From positions 215,428 through 279,427 of the forward strand of contig NZ_LT797688.1 in NCBI RefSeq assembly GCF_900009135.1: a stretch of DNA of 64,000 bases. Direction: 5' to 3'. Shown here in pieces: positions 18,264 to 27,592 of this stretch (within the stretch, counting starts at the first letter, position 1; every line of letters begins with the position of its first letter). The DNA is from Planktothrix sp. PCC 11201. Lineage in GTDB: Bacteria; Cyanobacteriota; Cyanobacteriia; Cyanobacteriales; Microcoleaceae. Both the position numbers and the translations under genes were made by a program. Below the pieces are notes generated by a model. It was not told the DNA's origin, did no database searches, and saw only the letters and a program-made list of their open reading frames with translations.

Positions 18264-18309
18264 CCTCTCCTCACAGTCGAGGGGTTGGGGGAGAGGTCAC
18301 ACAGTTTTT
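18264..18309 (+). terminator. Terminator after carB
   Basis: CCTCTCC (18264-18270) pairs with GGAGAGG (18290-18296), and the stem can extend inward by two pairs. A T5 tract follows after CACACAG. It lies 15 nt after the carB stop. Confidence 0.65.
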
Positions 18310-18314
18310 CCTAG

Positions 18315-18392
18315 AGAATGAAACAGAGTCCTGCTGGTTAGGGGAGAACTGGGTTTAAATCCCCTTTGGTAAGGCTAGGGCTGTTTCATTCT
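18315..18392. repeat. Inverted-repeat-bounded structured element
   Basis: AGAATGAAACAG (18315-18326) is the exact complement of 18381-18392. The interior has GGGGA/TCCCC and GGTTTAAATCC-like segments that can fold. Both a miniature element and a small structured RNA are possible; no target duplication is obvious. Confidence 0.6.
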
Positions 18393-18636
18393 GTTTAAAA
18401 ATTGATTCTTTTTGATAACAATATAAAATCCTATGCAACAGCAACAAAATATTTAAGATGACGTAATTCCATGAACACAAAAAAATTCGTATATTTTATA
18501 ATTATACCTCTATACTTTTTAAGCATATATATCTCAAAAAAAATCGATACAAGCATGATATATTACCTAAATTACCAATCACATCAGGAGATGCTGGTCG
18601 GTAACCATTGTAAGTCCTGTTAATTCTGGATATTTT

Positions 18637-18678
18637 GTATTTTAGGTTACAATTTACCATGCCAAATTCCTCTAATAT
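18637..18678 (+). promoter_or_regulatory. NtcA-activated promoter of the urt genes
   Basis: GTA (18637-18639), eight bases, then TAC (18648-18650) is an exact match to the NtcA box GTAN8TAC. Exactly 22 nt after it comes TAATAT (18673-18678), which fits the TAN3T -10 element of class II NtcA promoters. NtcA is the 2-oxoglutarate-responsive nitrogen activator of cyanobacteria, and the urea transporter is a known member of its regulon. Confidence 0.85.
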
Positions 18679-18865
18679 CCAAATCTTGAATAGGAAATTG
18701 CCCATCCCCATATATTCATCGAAGCGCAGTCAATTGTTGTTGATTTTTCAGCAATTTGACCTACTGCTCAATGTTTAAATTTAACCAATTTATGGTTATA
18801 GATAGGGTCAAGAAAACAGCCTATTATTTGGGCAAATTTTTAAGTAAAATTACTAAATACTCATA

Positions 18866-20197
18866 GTGAAAAAAAATTTCGGTAGACGCAAATTCTTAGT
18901 TTATGGTTCGGCAGCCTTTGGCAGTACCCTGTTCCTGAAAGGGTGTGCCAACTCTGCTAACAATAATACCACGAGTTCAACCCCAACCTCAACCGCAACC
19001 CCAACCTCAACCCCCAGCGGTGGTGGCGATACAATTAAGGTGGGAATTCTTCACTCCTTAAGTGGAACGATGGCAATTAGTGAAACTACCGTTGTGGAAG
19101 CCGAAAAGTTGGCAATTAAAGAAATTAACGCCAATGGTGGGGTGCTTGGTAAACAAATTGAAGCCGTAGTTGAAGATGGTGCTTCTGACTGGCCGACTTT
19201 TGCCGAAAAAGCTCAAAAATTAATCGACCAAGATAAAGTTGTTACTGTTTTTGGTTGCTGGACATCTGCCAGTCGGAAGGCGGTAAAAGATGTATTTGAA
19301 TCCAGAAATCATATGTTATGGTATCCGGTTCAATACGAAGGTCAAGAATGTTCTAAAAACATTTTTTATACCGGAGCCGCCCCGAATCAACAAATTGAAC
19401 CCGCCGTACAATGGTTATTTGATAATAAAGGTAAGGAATTTTTCTTAGTAGGCTCGGACTATGTTTTTCCCCGCACAGCTAACAATATTATTAAGGAACA
19501 ATTAAAAGCTATTGGTGGCACAACCGTAGGGGAAGATTATTTACCTCTAGGGAATACGGAAGTTACCCCAATTATTACTAAAATTAAACAGGCATTACCC
19601 AATGGCGGTGTGATTTTTAATAGTTTGAATGGAGATAGTAATGTAGCCTTCTTCAAACAGTTACAGGGGGCGGGAATGACCCCGGAAAAATATCCGGTGA
19701 TGTCGGTCAGTATTGGGGAAGAAGAAGTCCGACAAATTGGGAAGGACTTCCTTTTGGGTCACTATGCCGCTTGGAACTATTTCCAAACCGTTGACACTCC
19801 CACTAATAAGAAATGGGTCGAAGCGTTTAAAGCTGAATATGGGCCAGACCGGGTAACAAATGACCCGATGGAAGCCGCTTATTTGATGGTCTATTTGTGG
19901 AAACAGGCCGTAGAAAAAGCCGGAACTGCTGATGATTTAGAGAAGGTTAGATTGGCAGCTATCGGTCAAAGTTTCGATGCTCCTGAGGGCAAAGTGACGA
20001 TGTTCCCCAACCATCATATTTCTAAAACCGTGCGGATGGGACAGGTACGGGATGATGGATTATTTAATATTGTTTGGGCAACGGAAGGCCCAGTTGATCC
20101 GATTCCCTGGAACCAATTTGTTCCGGCGACCAAGGGCTTTGGTTGTGACTGGACTGATCCCAAGAAAGGGGAAAAATACAAAATGGGAACGACATAA
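18866..20197 (+). CDS. urtA: Urea ABC transporter, substrate-binding lipoprotein
   Basis: A 443-residue periplasmic binding protein. The GTG start gives [26 protein letters not shown]: a twin-arginine motif (RRKFL) followed by a lipobox-like cysteine at about residue 27, so Tat export and lipid anchoring are likely. A Thr/Pro/Ser linker follows. The mature part ([18 protein letters not shown] onward, with [22 protein letters not shown]) is typical of UrtA. Urea bound here is passed to UrtBC. It is the first gene after the NtcA-type promoter. A hairpin after the stop may raise urtA over the downstream genes. Confidence 0.96.
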   Translation: MKKNFGRRKFLVYGSAAFGSTLFLKGCANSANNNTTSSTPTSTATPTSTPSGGGDTIKVGILHSLSGTMAISETTVVEAEKLAIKEINANGGVLGKQIEAVVEDGASDWPTFAEKAQKLIDQDKVVTVFGCWTSASRKAVKDVFESRNHMLWYPVQYEGQECSKNIFYTGAAPNQQIEPAVQWLFDNKGKEFFLVGSDYVFPRTANNIIKEQLKAIGGTTVGEDYLPLGNTEVTPIITKIKQALPNGGVIFNSLNGDSNVAFFKQLQGAGMTPEKYPVMSVSIGEEEVRQIGKDFLLGHYAAWNYFQTVDTPTNKKWVEAFKAEYGPDRVTNDPMEAAYLMVYLWKQAVEKAGTADDLEKVRLAAIGQSFDAPEGKVTMFPNHHISKTVRMGQVRDDGLFNIVWATEGPVDPIPWNQFVPATKGFGCDWTDPKKGEKYKMGTT

Positions 20198-20223
20198 TTA
20201 ATCAATTTTAATCCCCAAATTAT

Positions 20224-20253
20224 ATCCCCCTAGCTCCCAGTTTTAAGGGGGAT
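20224..20253 (+). terminator. Hairpin between urtA and urtB
   Basis: ATCCCCC (20224-20230) pairs with GGGGGAT (20247-20253). No strong T run follows, so it is probably a partial terminator or 3'-end stabiliser for the abundant binding-protein mRNA. A TTCCCTG tandem repeat lies just downstream (20290-20311). Confidence 0.6.
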
Positions 20254-20289
20254 TAGAGTTAAAGAGACAGTGAATTCTTTTCCTCCGGT

Positions 20290-20311
20290 TTTCCCTATTC
20301 CCTGTTCCCTG
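20290..20311 (+). repeat. TTCCCTG heptamer repeat, three copies
   Basis: Three consecutive units (the first TTCCCTA) between urtA and urtB. Same family as at 2468 and 48060. Confidence 0.75.
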
Positions 20312-20336
20312 CTACAATTTGGAGTTTTTCCTAAAA

Positions 20337-21500
20337 ATGCAAGATTTATTAACTGCCATCTTTAATGGAATTAGCATTGGTTCGGTGCTGTTAATGGCAG
20401 CATTAGGACTAGCAATTGTCTTTGGACTTATGGGTGTGATTAACCTCGCCCATGGGGAACTAATTATGTTAGGAGCCTATACAACCTTTGTGGTTCAAAA
20501 TATCTTCAGACCCCTAGGAGAACCGCTGTTTAGCACCTACATTATTTTTGCCATTCCCATTGCTTTTATCGTCACAGCCCTGGCGGGATTAGCCTTAGAA
20601 AGAGGGGTGATTAGATTTCTGTATGGAAGACCCTTAGAAACCTTATTAGCAACTTGGGGTGTGAGTTTGATTTTGCAACAACTGGTTCGCAGTGTGAGTA
20701 CCACCTTTGTGATCGGAATTGTTATATTTTGCCTGCTATTTTTTGGCGGATTATGGGTACTACGTCGTCGTCCCAATTGGGATAACATTCAACGGTGGGC
20801 AGTTTCGGTTTTGTTCCTATTATCATCAGGAATAGGTCTGACCATCGGATTAATAATTGGGCAGAGTCAAAAAGCCCTATCAAAACCTTGGTTTAGTGCC
20901 AGAAATGTCGATGTTAGCACCCCACCTTGGTTGCGAGGGGGATTAGAATTAGGCTCTGTTCAGATTCCTTATGCCCGGGTTTTTATTATTGTTCTAACCA
21001 TACTTTGCTTAATCGGAATTTATTGGTTTTTCAATAAGTCTAATTGGGGATTAAGGATTCGTTCAGTTACCCAAAATCGCACCATGAGTGCCTGTTTAGG
21101 GATTCCGACTGATACCGTTGATGCCCTAACCTTTGCCATCGGTTCAGGACTTGCCGGAATTGCCGGATGTGCGATTACATTATTAGGTTCGGTCGGCCCC
21201 AATACTGGACAAAATTATATCGTGGATACCTTTATGGTGGTGGTGGTGGGAGGGGTAGGAAATCTCCTCGGGACTGTGATTGCTTCCTTTGCCATTGGTG
21301 TTACCAGTTATTTAATCGGTTCAGGAACTCTGGCTCTATTATTAACCAACATGAACGCCGCGCCTTTCTTTGTTAACTTTTTCAACTTTTTTGCCACAAC
21401 CAGTATGGCAAAAGTATTAGTTTTCGTATTAATTATTGCCTTTTTACAAGTTAAACCATCAGGAATCTTTCCACAGAAAGGGAGAACAGCCGAACTATGA
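20337..21500 (+). CDS. urtB: Urea ABC transporter permease UrtB
   Basis: Branched-chain-type permease of about 387 residues. The ATG at 20337 follows GGAG by 12 nt and gives the usual start MQDLLTAIFNGISIGSVLLMAALGLAIVFGLMG. The TTG at 20319 would add six residues before the GGAG and is less likely. Many membrane segments are visible, with the LIV-permease loop MGVINLAHGELIMLGAYTT and VVVVGGVGNLLGT near the C-terminus. It pairs with UrtC to form the urea channel. The stop overlaps urtC by 4 nt. Confidence 0.95.
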   Translation: MQDLLTAIFNGISIGSVLLMAALGLAIVFGLMGVINLAHGELIMLGAYTTFVVQNIFRPLGEPLFSTYIIFAIPIAFIVTALAGLALERGVIRFLYGRPLETLLATWGVSLILQQLVRSVSTTFVIGIVIFCLLFFGGLWVLRRRPNWDNIQRWAVSVLFLLSSGIGLTIGLIIGQSQKALSKPWFSARNVDVSTPPWLRGGLELGSVQIPYARVFIIVLTILCLIGIYWFFNKSNWGLRIRSVTQNRTMSACLGIPTDTVDALTFAIGSGLAGIAGCAITLLGSVGPNTGQNYIVDTFMVVVVGGVGNLLGTVIASFAIGVTSYLIGSGTLALLLTNMNAAPFFVNFFNFFATTSMAKVLVFVLIIAFLQVKPSGIFPQKGRTAEL

Positions 21501-22675
21501 ACAATGATATTATTCTACCTCAAACCAAGAAGCAGAAACATCAAAAGAAGCTGATTGAAGGGGCAATAATTATGGGACTTGGCTTGTTTTTTGCCATAAT
21601 TATGCCCTTAATCTTACCCACCTTTCGGTTACAATTATTGGGTCGATTTCTCGCCTTAGCGATCGCAGCATTAGGAATTGATTTAATCTGGGGATATACA
21701 GGATTATTGAGTTTAGGACATGGGATCTTTTTTGCATTAGGGGGTTATGCCCTAGCCATGTACCTAAAATTGCAACTTCCCTCGGGAGAAATCCCCGATT
21801 TTTTTACTCTCTACGGAGTCAATGATTTACCCTGGTTATGGAAACCCTTTTATTCCTTCCCTTTCACTCTATTTGCAGTAATTATTATTCCGGGGATTGT
21901 TGCCGGATTATTAGGCTATTTAGTCTTTAGAAATCGAATTAAAGGGGTTTATTTTTCAATTATTACCCAAGCCGCGTTAATCGTTTTCTTTAACTTCTTT
22001 AATGGGCAGCAACAACTAATTAATGGAACCAACGGGTTAAAAACAGAAACCGATAAAATCTTTGGATTTGTTGTCGGTTCTGCCCCGGTTCAGTTGGCGT
22101 TTTATGAGATCACAATTCTGTTTTTAATTGCTACCTATTTACTCTGTCGTTGGTTAACCAGTGGAAGGTTTGGTAATTTATTAATTGCGATTCGAGATGA
22201 TGAATTTCGGTTGAGATTCTCCGGTTATAATCCCACTTGGTTTAAGGTTTTAGTCTTTTCAATTTCGGGAGCATTTGCCGGAATTGCAGGGGCTTTGTAC
22301 ACTGTCCAAACTGGAATTATTACGCCTAATGCCATGGATGTTGCCTTTTCCATTGAAATGGTGATTTGGGTAGCCGTGGGAGGGCGAGGAAGTCTAATTG
22401 GGGCAATTTTAGGAACCATATTAGTGCGGTTAGGAAAAACCGTATTAAGTGAACAATTCCCCGAAGTTTGGCTATTTTTTCAAGGGGCATTATTCTTAAT
22501 TGTTGTTACCATATTACCCGATGGCATTGTGGGATGGGTCAGAAACTTTAGTTTTGATCAAGTTCGTGCCTTATTCGGATTTCCTAAACCCGTGGAGACC
22601 TATCCCCGTTTAGAAGAAGACCCAGAAATTAAGTTAGAAAGAGAAGAACTTGAACGGAAAATAACCAAAGATTAA
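21497..22675 (+). CDS. urtC: Urea ABC transporter permease UrtC
   Basis: A 392-residue second permease. It has the LivM-type segments IDLIWGYTGLLSLGHGIFFALGGYA and GALYTVQTGIITPNAMDVAFSIEMVIWVAVGGRGSLIGA. The charged C-terminus (LEEDPEIKLEREELERK) is cytoplasmic. The ATGA overlap with urtB indicates coupled translation, and urtD starts 4 nt after the stop. Confidence 0.96.
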   Translation: MNNDIILPQTKKQKHQKKLIEGAIIMGLGLFFAIIMPLILPTFRLQLLGRFLALAIAALGIDLIWGYTGLLSLGHGIFFALGGYALAMYLKLQLPSGEIPDFFTLYGVNDLPWLWKPFYSFPFTLFAVIIIPGIVAGLLGYLVFRNRIKGVYFSIITQAALIVFFNFFNGQQQLINGTNGLKTETDKIFGFVVGSAPVQLAFYEITILFLIATYLLCRWLTSGRFGNLLIAIRDDEFRLRFSGYNPTWFKVLVFSISGAFAGIAGALYTVQTGIITPNAMDVAFSIEMVIWVAVGGRGSLIGAILGTILVRLGKTVLSEQFPEVWLFFQGALFLIVVTILPDGIVGWVRNFSFDQVRALFGFPKPVETYPRLEEDPEIKLEREELERKITKD

Positions 22676-22679
22676 AACC

Positions 22680-23429
22680 ATGAGTGCTAAAATTTTAGAA
22701 ATTAATGATGTTACCGTCAGTTTTGATGGATTTAAAGCCCTCAATCACTTAACATTTAGTATGGATGTGGGGGAATTGCGAGTCATTATTGGCCCAAATG
22801 GAGCGGGCAAAACCACGTTTTTAGATGTAATTACGGGCAAAGTTCAACCCACGAGCGGACAGGTATTTTTTAAAGGGCGTAATTTAACCAAAATGCCCGA
22901 ATATCAAATTGCTTGTTTTGGAGTTGGGCGAAAATTTCAAACCCCGAGAATTTATCTGAATTTAACCGTTAGAGATAATTTAGATTTGGCTTGTAACCGC
23001 AATAAAAATGTTTTTCCGACCTTATTTCAACGGACTACAGGGGCAGAAATTAGAAACGTTGCGGGACTTTTAGATACCATTGGGTTAATTGCTAAAGCAG
23101 ATTTTCCGGCGGCGTTACTCTCCCACGGGGAAAAACAACGGTTAGAAATTGGGATGTTAGTCGCCCAATCTCCCGATTTATTATTAGTAGATGAACCGGT
23201 TGCCGGACTCACGGATGAAGAAACAGAAAATGTGGGAAATTTGCTGTTAGCATTAGCAGAAAGTCACTCGATTATTGTGATTGAACATGATATGGAATTT
23301 GTCCGACAAATTGCCAGAACAGTAACGGTTTTACATCAAGGTTCGGTATTGTGTCAAGGGGATATGGATGAAGTGCAAAATGATCCTCGGGTGATTGAGG
23401 TTTATTTGGGAAAACAAGAGGAGGAGTAA
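22680..23429 (+). CDS. urtD: Urea ABC transporter ATPase UrtD
   Basis: A 249-residue LivG-type ATPase. Walker A GPNGAGKTT, the signature segment LSHGEKQRLEIGM in place of LSGGQ (typical of UrtD/LivG), Walker B LLLVDEPVAGLT, and the switch His in IVIEHDMEFV. It energises urea import with UrtE. It ends the contiguous urtABCD unit; urtE lies 3.3 kb away behind an insert. Confidence 0.96.
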   Translation: MSAKILEINDVTVSFDGFKALNHLTFSMDVGELRVIIGPNGAGKTTFLDVITGKVQPTSGQVFFKGRNLTKMPEYQIACFGVGRKFQTPRIYLNLTVRDNLDLACNRNKNVFPTLFQRTTGAEIRNVAGLLDTIGLIAKADFPAALLSHGEKQRLEIGMLVAQSPDLLLVDEPVAGLTDEETENVGNLLLALAESHSIIVIEHDMEFVRQIARTVTVLHQGSVLCQGDMDEVQNDPRVIEVYLGKQEEE

Positions 23430-23539
23430 TCAACTGCACTGCATTGAAACGCTATATTTTAGGGAGCCCGGATGTTCCCACTACTGGGAATTGGCAATTT
23501 TCTGATCACAAAAAGTTAAGTGACTATATAGAATGCCGC

Positions 23540-24919
23540 TTAGAGAGTTTCAACTTTAAATTTTTTAATCACCCAATTTAAGCCATAGCCTGCGAACAAG
23601 CATATAATTGGCATGATTGGGTGTCGATATCGACTGCTTACTCCTTCTGGGCCTCCAGTAATAGCAATTAAATAAGCTCCTAAACTTAAAATTATTATTA
23701 TGGGGATTTTATTTAGGAGTTGATTTGAAAATATTCCGATGAGTGCCAAAATTAAATAAGGAATCATAATCAATTCTAAGATTATCCAAATTAAGGTAAT
23801 AGAGAAAGGCATTTTGTTAATATAAGCGTTAACTAATCCTAACCATCCCCCTTGATAAAATTCGGTAATGCTCATCGGAAACAATGAGAGATCATATTTA
23901 ATCTTAAATAGTTTTAACCAGGGCCAAGGAGCTAAGTCTACTAAAAGGTTAACCGTGCCATTCAACCTAAGATTGAGGTACATTAAAGGATTATCTTTAA
24001 TAACTTTGACCCCTTTTTCTCGCATATATTGATATAATTTTGCTTTATTTTTAGTTTCTTCTACTGTTAATTCATTATCTAAATTATTGCGAAGTTGCTC
24101 CACAACTTGATTAAAAGATAATTGTTTTTTTGCTGTTAATATAGCTCCAGCGTGCCAGTAATATAAGTTCACTTCAGTGACAGCCGATATTCCAGAATAT
24201 CCTGTTTGGGTTTTATTTCTGACTTGCCAAAGATAAACAGGGGTAAGGGAGAAAATCAAAAATAAGATGATATAGACTAAAATAACTTTTTTCTTAATTT
24301 GAGTTGGTTTTAATTGCAAAAAAACAAGTAAAATTGGAACAAGAATGACTAAATAATAAGCTATTGGTCTAACATAAATTGCTGCTGATAAACATAATCC
24401 AGCAATCGGCAAAAGTTTGATTAACTTGTAGTCATTATCAATAGATTTAATTAATAAATATATAAATAAAGTATACAAAGCTGTGAATAAAGTTTCACTT
24501 AAAAGCAGAGAAGTATATAAAATTGATAATGGTTCTAAGGCATATAACAAAGCGCATAATTTAGCGATTTTTTGATTGAAACAAATGACTCCTATTTGAA
24601 ATACTAAATATACAGTAAATGTGCTCAGAACGGTTTGTAGAAAAATAGTAATGATTTCAACCTGATTCAAAATCAACCCTGGAATTAAGAAAATAGGATA
24701 ACCTGGAGTTCTGAAAATATTGGGGGTTCCATCAGCATCTAAAAATCTTCCAGTTTGAATCAGCGATGTAGCTGGTTGAAGAAAAGAAGGTGTATCTCCT
24801 ACATGAAAAATTTGATAAGTTTGTGTGAATTGTAACGCTAATAAAGGTAACGCTAGTCTAAGTAACACAGAAAAAATCAGAATATTGATTAGATTAAAAT
24901 TAATATTTTTTTTGAACAT
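23540..24919 (-). CDS. GT39-like membrane glycosyltransferase (ArnT/PMT type)
   Basis: A 459-residue polytopic membrane protein. Its early periplasmic loop with an Asp and LDADGTPNIFRTPGYPIFLIPGL resembles the loop of dolichyl-phosphate-mannose-type glycosyltransferases. About ten to twelve hydrophobic segments follow, with RPIAYYLVILVPILLVFLQL and a GSRYRHPIMPIICLFAGYG end (position read as SSRYRHP). Such enzymes move a sugar from a polyprenyl-phosphate donor onto lipid or protein at the outer face of the membrane. It is read against the urt genes and sits inside the urtD-urtE gap. By eye the sequence is richer in A+T than the flanking urt genes, which suggests separate origin. Confidence 0.75.
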   Translation of the reverse strand: MFKKNINFNLINILIFSVLLRLALPLLALQFTQTYQIFHVGDTPSFLQPATSLIQTGRFLDADGTPNIFRTPGYPIFLIPGLILNQVEIITIFLQTVLSTFTVYLVFQIGVICFNQKIAKLCALLYALEPLSILYTSLLLSETLFTALYTLFIYLLIKSIDNDYKLIKLLPIAGLCLSAAIYVRPIAYYLVILVPILLVFLQLKPTQIKKKVILVYIILFLIFSLTPVYLWQVRNKTQTGYSGISAVTEVNLYYWHAGAILTAKKQLSFNQVVEQLRNNLDNELTVEETKNKAKLYQYMREKGVKVIKDNPLMYLNLRLNGTVNLLVDLAPWPWLKLFKIKYDLSLFPMSITEFYQGGWLGLVNAYINKMPFSITLIWIILELIMIPYLILALIGIFSNQLLNKIPIIIILSLGAYLIAITGGPEGVSSRYRHPIMPIICLFAGYGLNWVIKKFKVETL

Positions 24920-25124
24920 TGTTAAATCAATAAATTTTCAAAAAATGCAAATCTATTATCCCTGTTTTATTATTTTAAAACGCATAAAAAAAGTAGTATT
25001 TAGTATTAACTTTAAAAATAATTATTAAGCGGAAAGTATTAACAAAAGTAATTTGGAGTTATAAAAAGTTGCCAAAAGTAGTAATAAGTAGGATAATAGA
25101 AACGAAAATACATATTTGTTTCCT

Positions 25125-26546
25125 ATGGAAATTCAGAATGTTTTGACATGGGCTAACCAGATCGTTTTCGAGAAGACGGGGAAGCATTTAAGTAGTTTGC
25201 AGCGTGGGATATTAACGGGGGTTTGGAATTATCAAAAATATGGAGATATCGCTAAAAACTATAACTGTAGTGAACCTTACACCAAAGCAAATGCTGCTCA
25301 GTTATGGAAAATCCTTTCAGAAAGTTTAGGAGAAAATCTTAAAAAATCAAATTTTCGTTCTACAATGGAAAGATATAATAACTCCAAGGTTTTAAAATTT
25401 GGTGATATTATCCATATTGGAGACAGGGATATTAATAATTTTTGTATTTCTGATCAAATCTCTTTTTTGTCAAACCAACAATACTCAGATCCAATTTCAA
25501 CATTAAAACCTAAAAATACTAAATTAAAACAACAAATAGATTTAAGGGATGCACCCAGCTTAACAACATTTTTTGATCGCACTGAAGAATTAGTTAACCT
25601 GAAACAGTGGATTTTACAAGAAGGGTGTCGAGTTGTTACTATTTTGGGTATAACTGGAATAGGTAAAACTGCGATTACCCGTCAACTTATTCCGATAATT
25701 CAAACAGAATTTGACTGTATTGTTTGGCGAAGTCTGCGAACTGTTCCACCCTTAGAAGTGCTGTTAAAGGATTTAATTAAATCCATAAATCATACAGAAA
25801 TTGAAGGTTATATAACTTGTGATACTCAATTAGGAATGTTAATTGAAGGGTTACGAGATCGCCATTGTTTAATCATTTTAGATGATGTTCAGTATTTATT
25901 TAAAAGTGGACAACTAGCGGGTAATTATCAAACAAGTTATCAGGATTATAGAACCCTATTTAAACTGATTGCGGAATTTACCCATAATAGTTGTTTTATC
26001 TTAAATAGTTGGGAACCTCCGTTAGAAATTCTGACCGCTAATTCTGACAATGACAATTTTGCTGTCCGGTTATTCCAATTACAGGGATTGGAAAAAGGAG
26101 CCGTAGAACTTCTAAAAAATCAGGGATTGGAGGATGAGAAACAATGGTCTGATTTGATTCGTTTATATCAAGGAAATCCTTTATGGCTCAGATTAGTTTC
26201 TCGGACAATTAAGCAATTATTCTCTGGAAAAGTTTCTGAATATCTGCAATATCAGCCTGTATTTTTAGGAGATGAATTAATTAATATTATCCAGCAACAA
26301 TTTAACCGATTATCAGATTTAGAGAAACAAGTGATCACGATTTTTTGTTCTGAACCTTCACCGATGCCAATTTCTGTGTTATTATCTAAAATACCTGTCC
26401 TACCCAGAGAAATATTTCAAGTCATTTTATCTTTGGAAAGACGGGGATGGATTGAAAAAAAGGTTAATCTTGATCAATCAAGTTTTACCGTTCAACTGGT
26501 GTTAAAACAGTATGTAACTGACTCATTATCTCAAATATCGGGCTGA
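25125..26546 (+). CDS. NB-ARC ATPase with vMAP-type N-terminal domain
   Basis: About 473 residues from the ATG at 25125; the TTG at 25116 is an alternative. Residues 1-90 (LTWANQIVFEKTGKHLSSLQRGILTGVWN, YDIAKNYNCSEPY-like) resemble the vWA-MoxR-associated HTH domain found in cyanobacterial STAND proteins. The NB-ARC ATPase starts near 148 with FFDRTEELVNLKQWI, followed by Walker A GITGIGKTA and Walker B CLIILDDVQYL. A winged-helix part ends the protein (LSDLEKQVITIFCSE). Many relatives continue into WD40 or TPR sensor repeats; this one stops before any repeats. It may be truncated or rely on a partner sensor. It lies inside the split urt locus. Confidence 0.8.
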   Translation: MEIQNVLTWANQIVFEKTGKHLSSLQRGILTGVWNYQKYGDIAKNYNCSEPYTKANAAQLWKILSESLGENLKKSNFRSTMERYNNSKVLKFGDIIHIGDRDINNFCISDQISFLSNQQYSDPISTLKPKNTKLKQQIDLRDAPSLTTFFDRTEELVNLKQWILQEGCRVVTILGITGIGKTAITRQLIPIIQTEFDCIVWRSLRTVPPLEVLLKDLIKSINHTEIEGYITCDTQLGMLIEGLRDRHCLIILDDVQYLFKSGQLAGNYQTSYQDYRTLFKLIAEFTHNSCFILNSWEPPLEILTANSDNDNFAVRLFQLQGLEKGAVELLKNQGLEDEKQWSDLIRLYQGNPLWLRLVSRTIKQLFSGKVSEYLQYQPVFLGDELINIIQQQFNRLSDLEKQVITIFCSEPSPMPISVLLSKIPVLPREIFQVILSLERRGWIEKKVNLDQSSFTVQLVLKQYVTDSLSQISG

Positions 26547-26705
26547 AAAATATTGCTACAACCGATTTACGGTTAGTGGTGAGATTTAAGATTGACCAAG
26601 CATTTTGTTGAAATTGATCTAGGGTTAAAGTATTTTTATTAGGAATGTAAAACCATCCAAAGTGTTGGTATAATTCCTAACAACATTAAAGCGAGGATTG
26701 GCAAA

Positions 26706-27461
26706 ATGATCGGAATTACAGAAGGAGCGGTTATGGAATCTGTAGCACCGCCGGATATTATGTTAAAAGTATCTGGATTGAATGTTTATTATGGGGAAAG
26801 TCATATTTTACGCGATGTAGATTTAAGCGTTACCCCTGGACAAATGGTCTGTTTAATTGGGCGGAATGGGGTGGGAAAAACCACTTTATTAAAAAGTATT
26901 ATGGGATTACTCAAACCCAAAACCGGGGAGATTTATTTTCAAGGTCAACCGATTACTAAAGTTGCCACGGATAAACGGGCTAGATTAGGAATTGGTTATG
27001 TTCCCCAAGGACGGGAAGTTATTCCCCGGGTGACGGTGAAGGAAAATCTATTATTAGGGTTAGAAGCATTACCCAAAAGACCGAAAGGAAAACCAGAAAT
27101 TCCTGATGAAATTTTTGAATTATTCCCCGTTTTAAAAACTATGTTATCTCGGATGGGAGGGGATTTAAGTGGCGGACAACAACAACAATTAGCTATTGCT
27201 AGGGCGTTGATGGGAAAACCACAATTATTAGTTTTAGATGAACCCACAGAAGGGATTCAACCTTCAATTATTTTAGAAATTGAAGCGGCAGTACGGGGAA
27301 TTATTCAAACAACAGGAATTTCGGTTTTATTAGTCGAACAACACTTACATTTTGTTCGTCAAGCTGACCGTTATTATGCGATGCAAAAAGGTGGAATTGT
27401 GGCTTCCGGTGCAACAAAAGATTTAAGTCAAGAAGTCATCCAACGATTTTTGGCGGTGTGA
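26706..27461 (+). CDS. urtE: Urea ABC transporter ATPase UrtE
   Basis: A 251-residue LivF-type ATPase. Walker A GRNGVGKTT, signature LSGGQQQQLAIARAL, Walker B LLVLDEPTEGIQ and switch His VLLVEQHLHF. The start is uncertain: ATG 26706 is preceded by GAGG at a good distance, but ATG 26733 (preceded by AAGGAG) and 26760 are also possible, and the conserved part begins only at LKVSGLNVYYGESHILRDVDL. It should work with UrtD. It is separated from urtD by 3.3 kb with a gene on the opposite strand, so it needs its own promoter. No GTAN8TAC box was recognised just upstream. Confidence 0.94.
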   Translation: MIGITEGAVMESVAPPDIMLKVSGLNVYYGESHILRDVDLSVTPGQMVCLIGRNGVGKTTLLKSIMGLLKPKTGEIYFQGQPITKVATDKRARLGIGYVPQGREVIPRVTVKENLLLGLEALPKRPKGKPEIPDEIFELFPVLKTMLSRMGGDLSGGQQQQLAIARALMGKPQLLVLDEPTEGIQPSIILEIEAAVRGIIQTTGISVLLVEQHLHFVRQADRYYAMQKGGIVASGATKDLSQEVIQRFLAV

Positions 27462-27592
27462 CTTGTTTCCTGAGCTTTATTTCCTAGAAGTTGTTCCGCT
27501 TCTTGCTGCGAATAAAAATAAGGAATTACTTATAATTGTATCAATCACTTTAAGTTTTTGATAGAATAGAAAAGTATAATTCCTAATATCCA

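Larger units (their letters stand above)
18249..18865. other. Long intergenic region carB-urtA
   Basis: The region holds the carB terminator hairpin, a 12-bp inverted repeat enclosing about 54 nt (18315-18392), and an NtcA-type promoter (18637-18678). The remaining sequence up to urtA is AT-rich, giving a leader of roughly 180 nt. I see no convincing gene on either strand; the minus-strand ORF at 18502-18711 has no recognisable protein character. Confidence 0.7.

Noticed and set aside
18502-18711. Minus-strand ORF in the urtA upstream region
   Set aside because: It overlaps the NtcA-type promoter, is AT-rich and shows no recognisable protein pattern.
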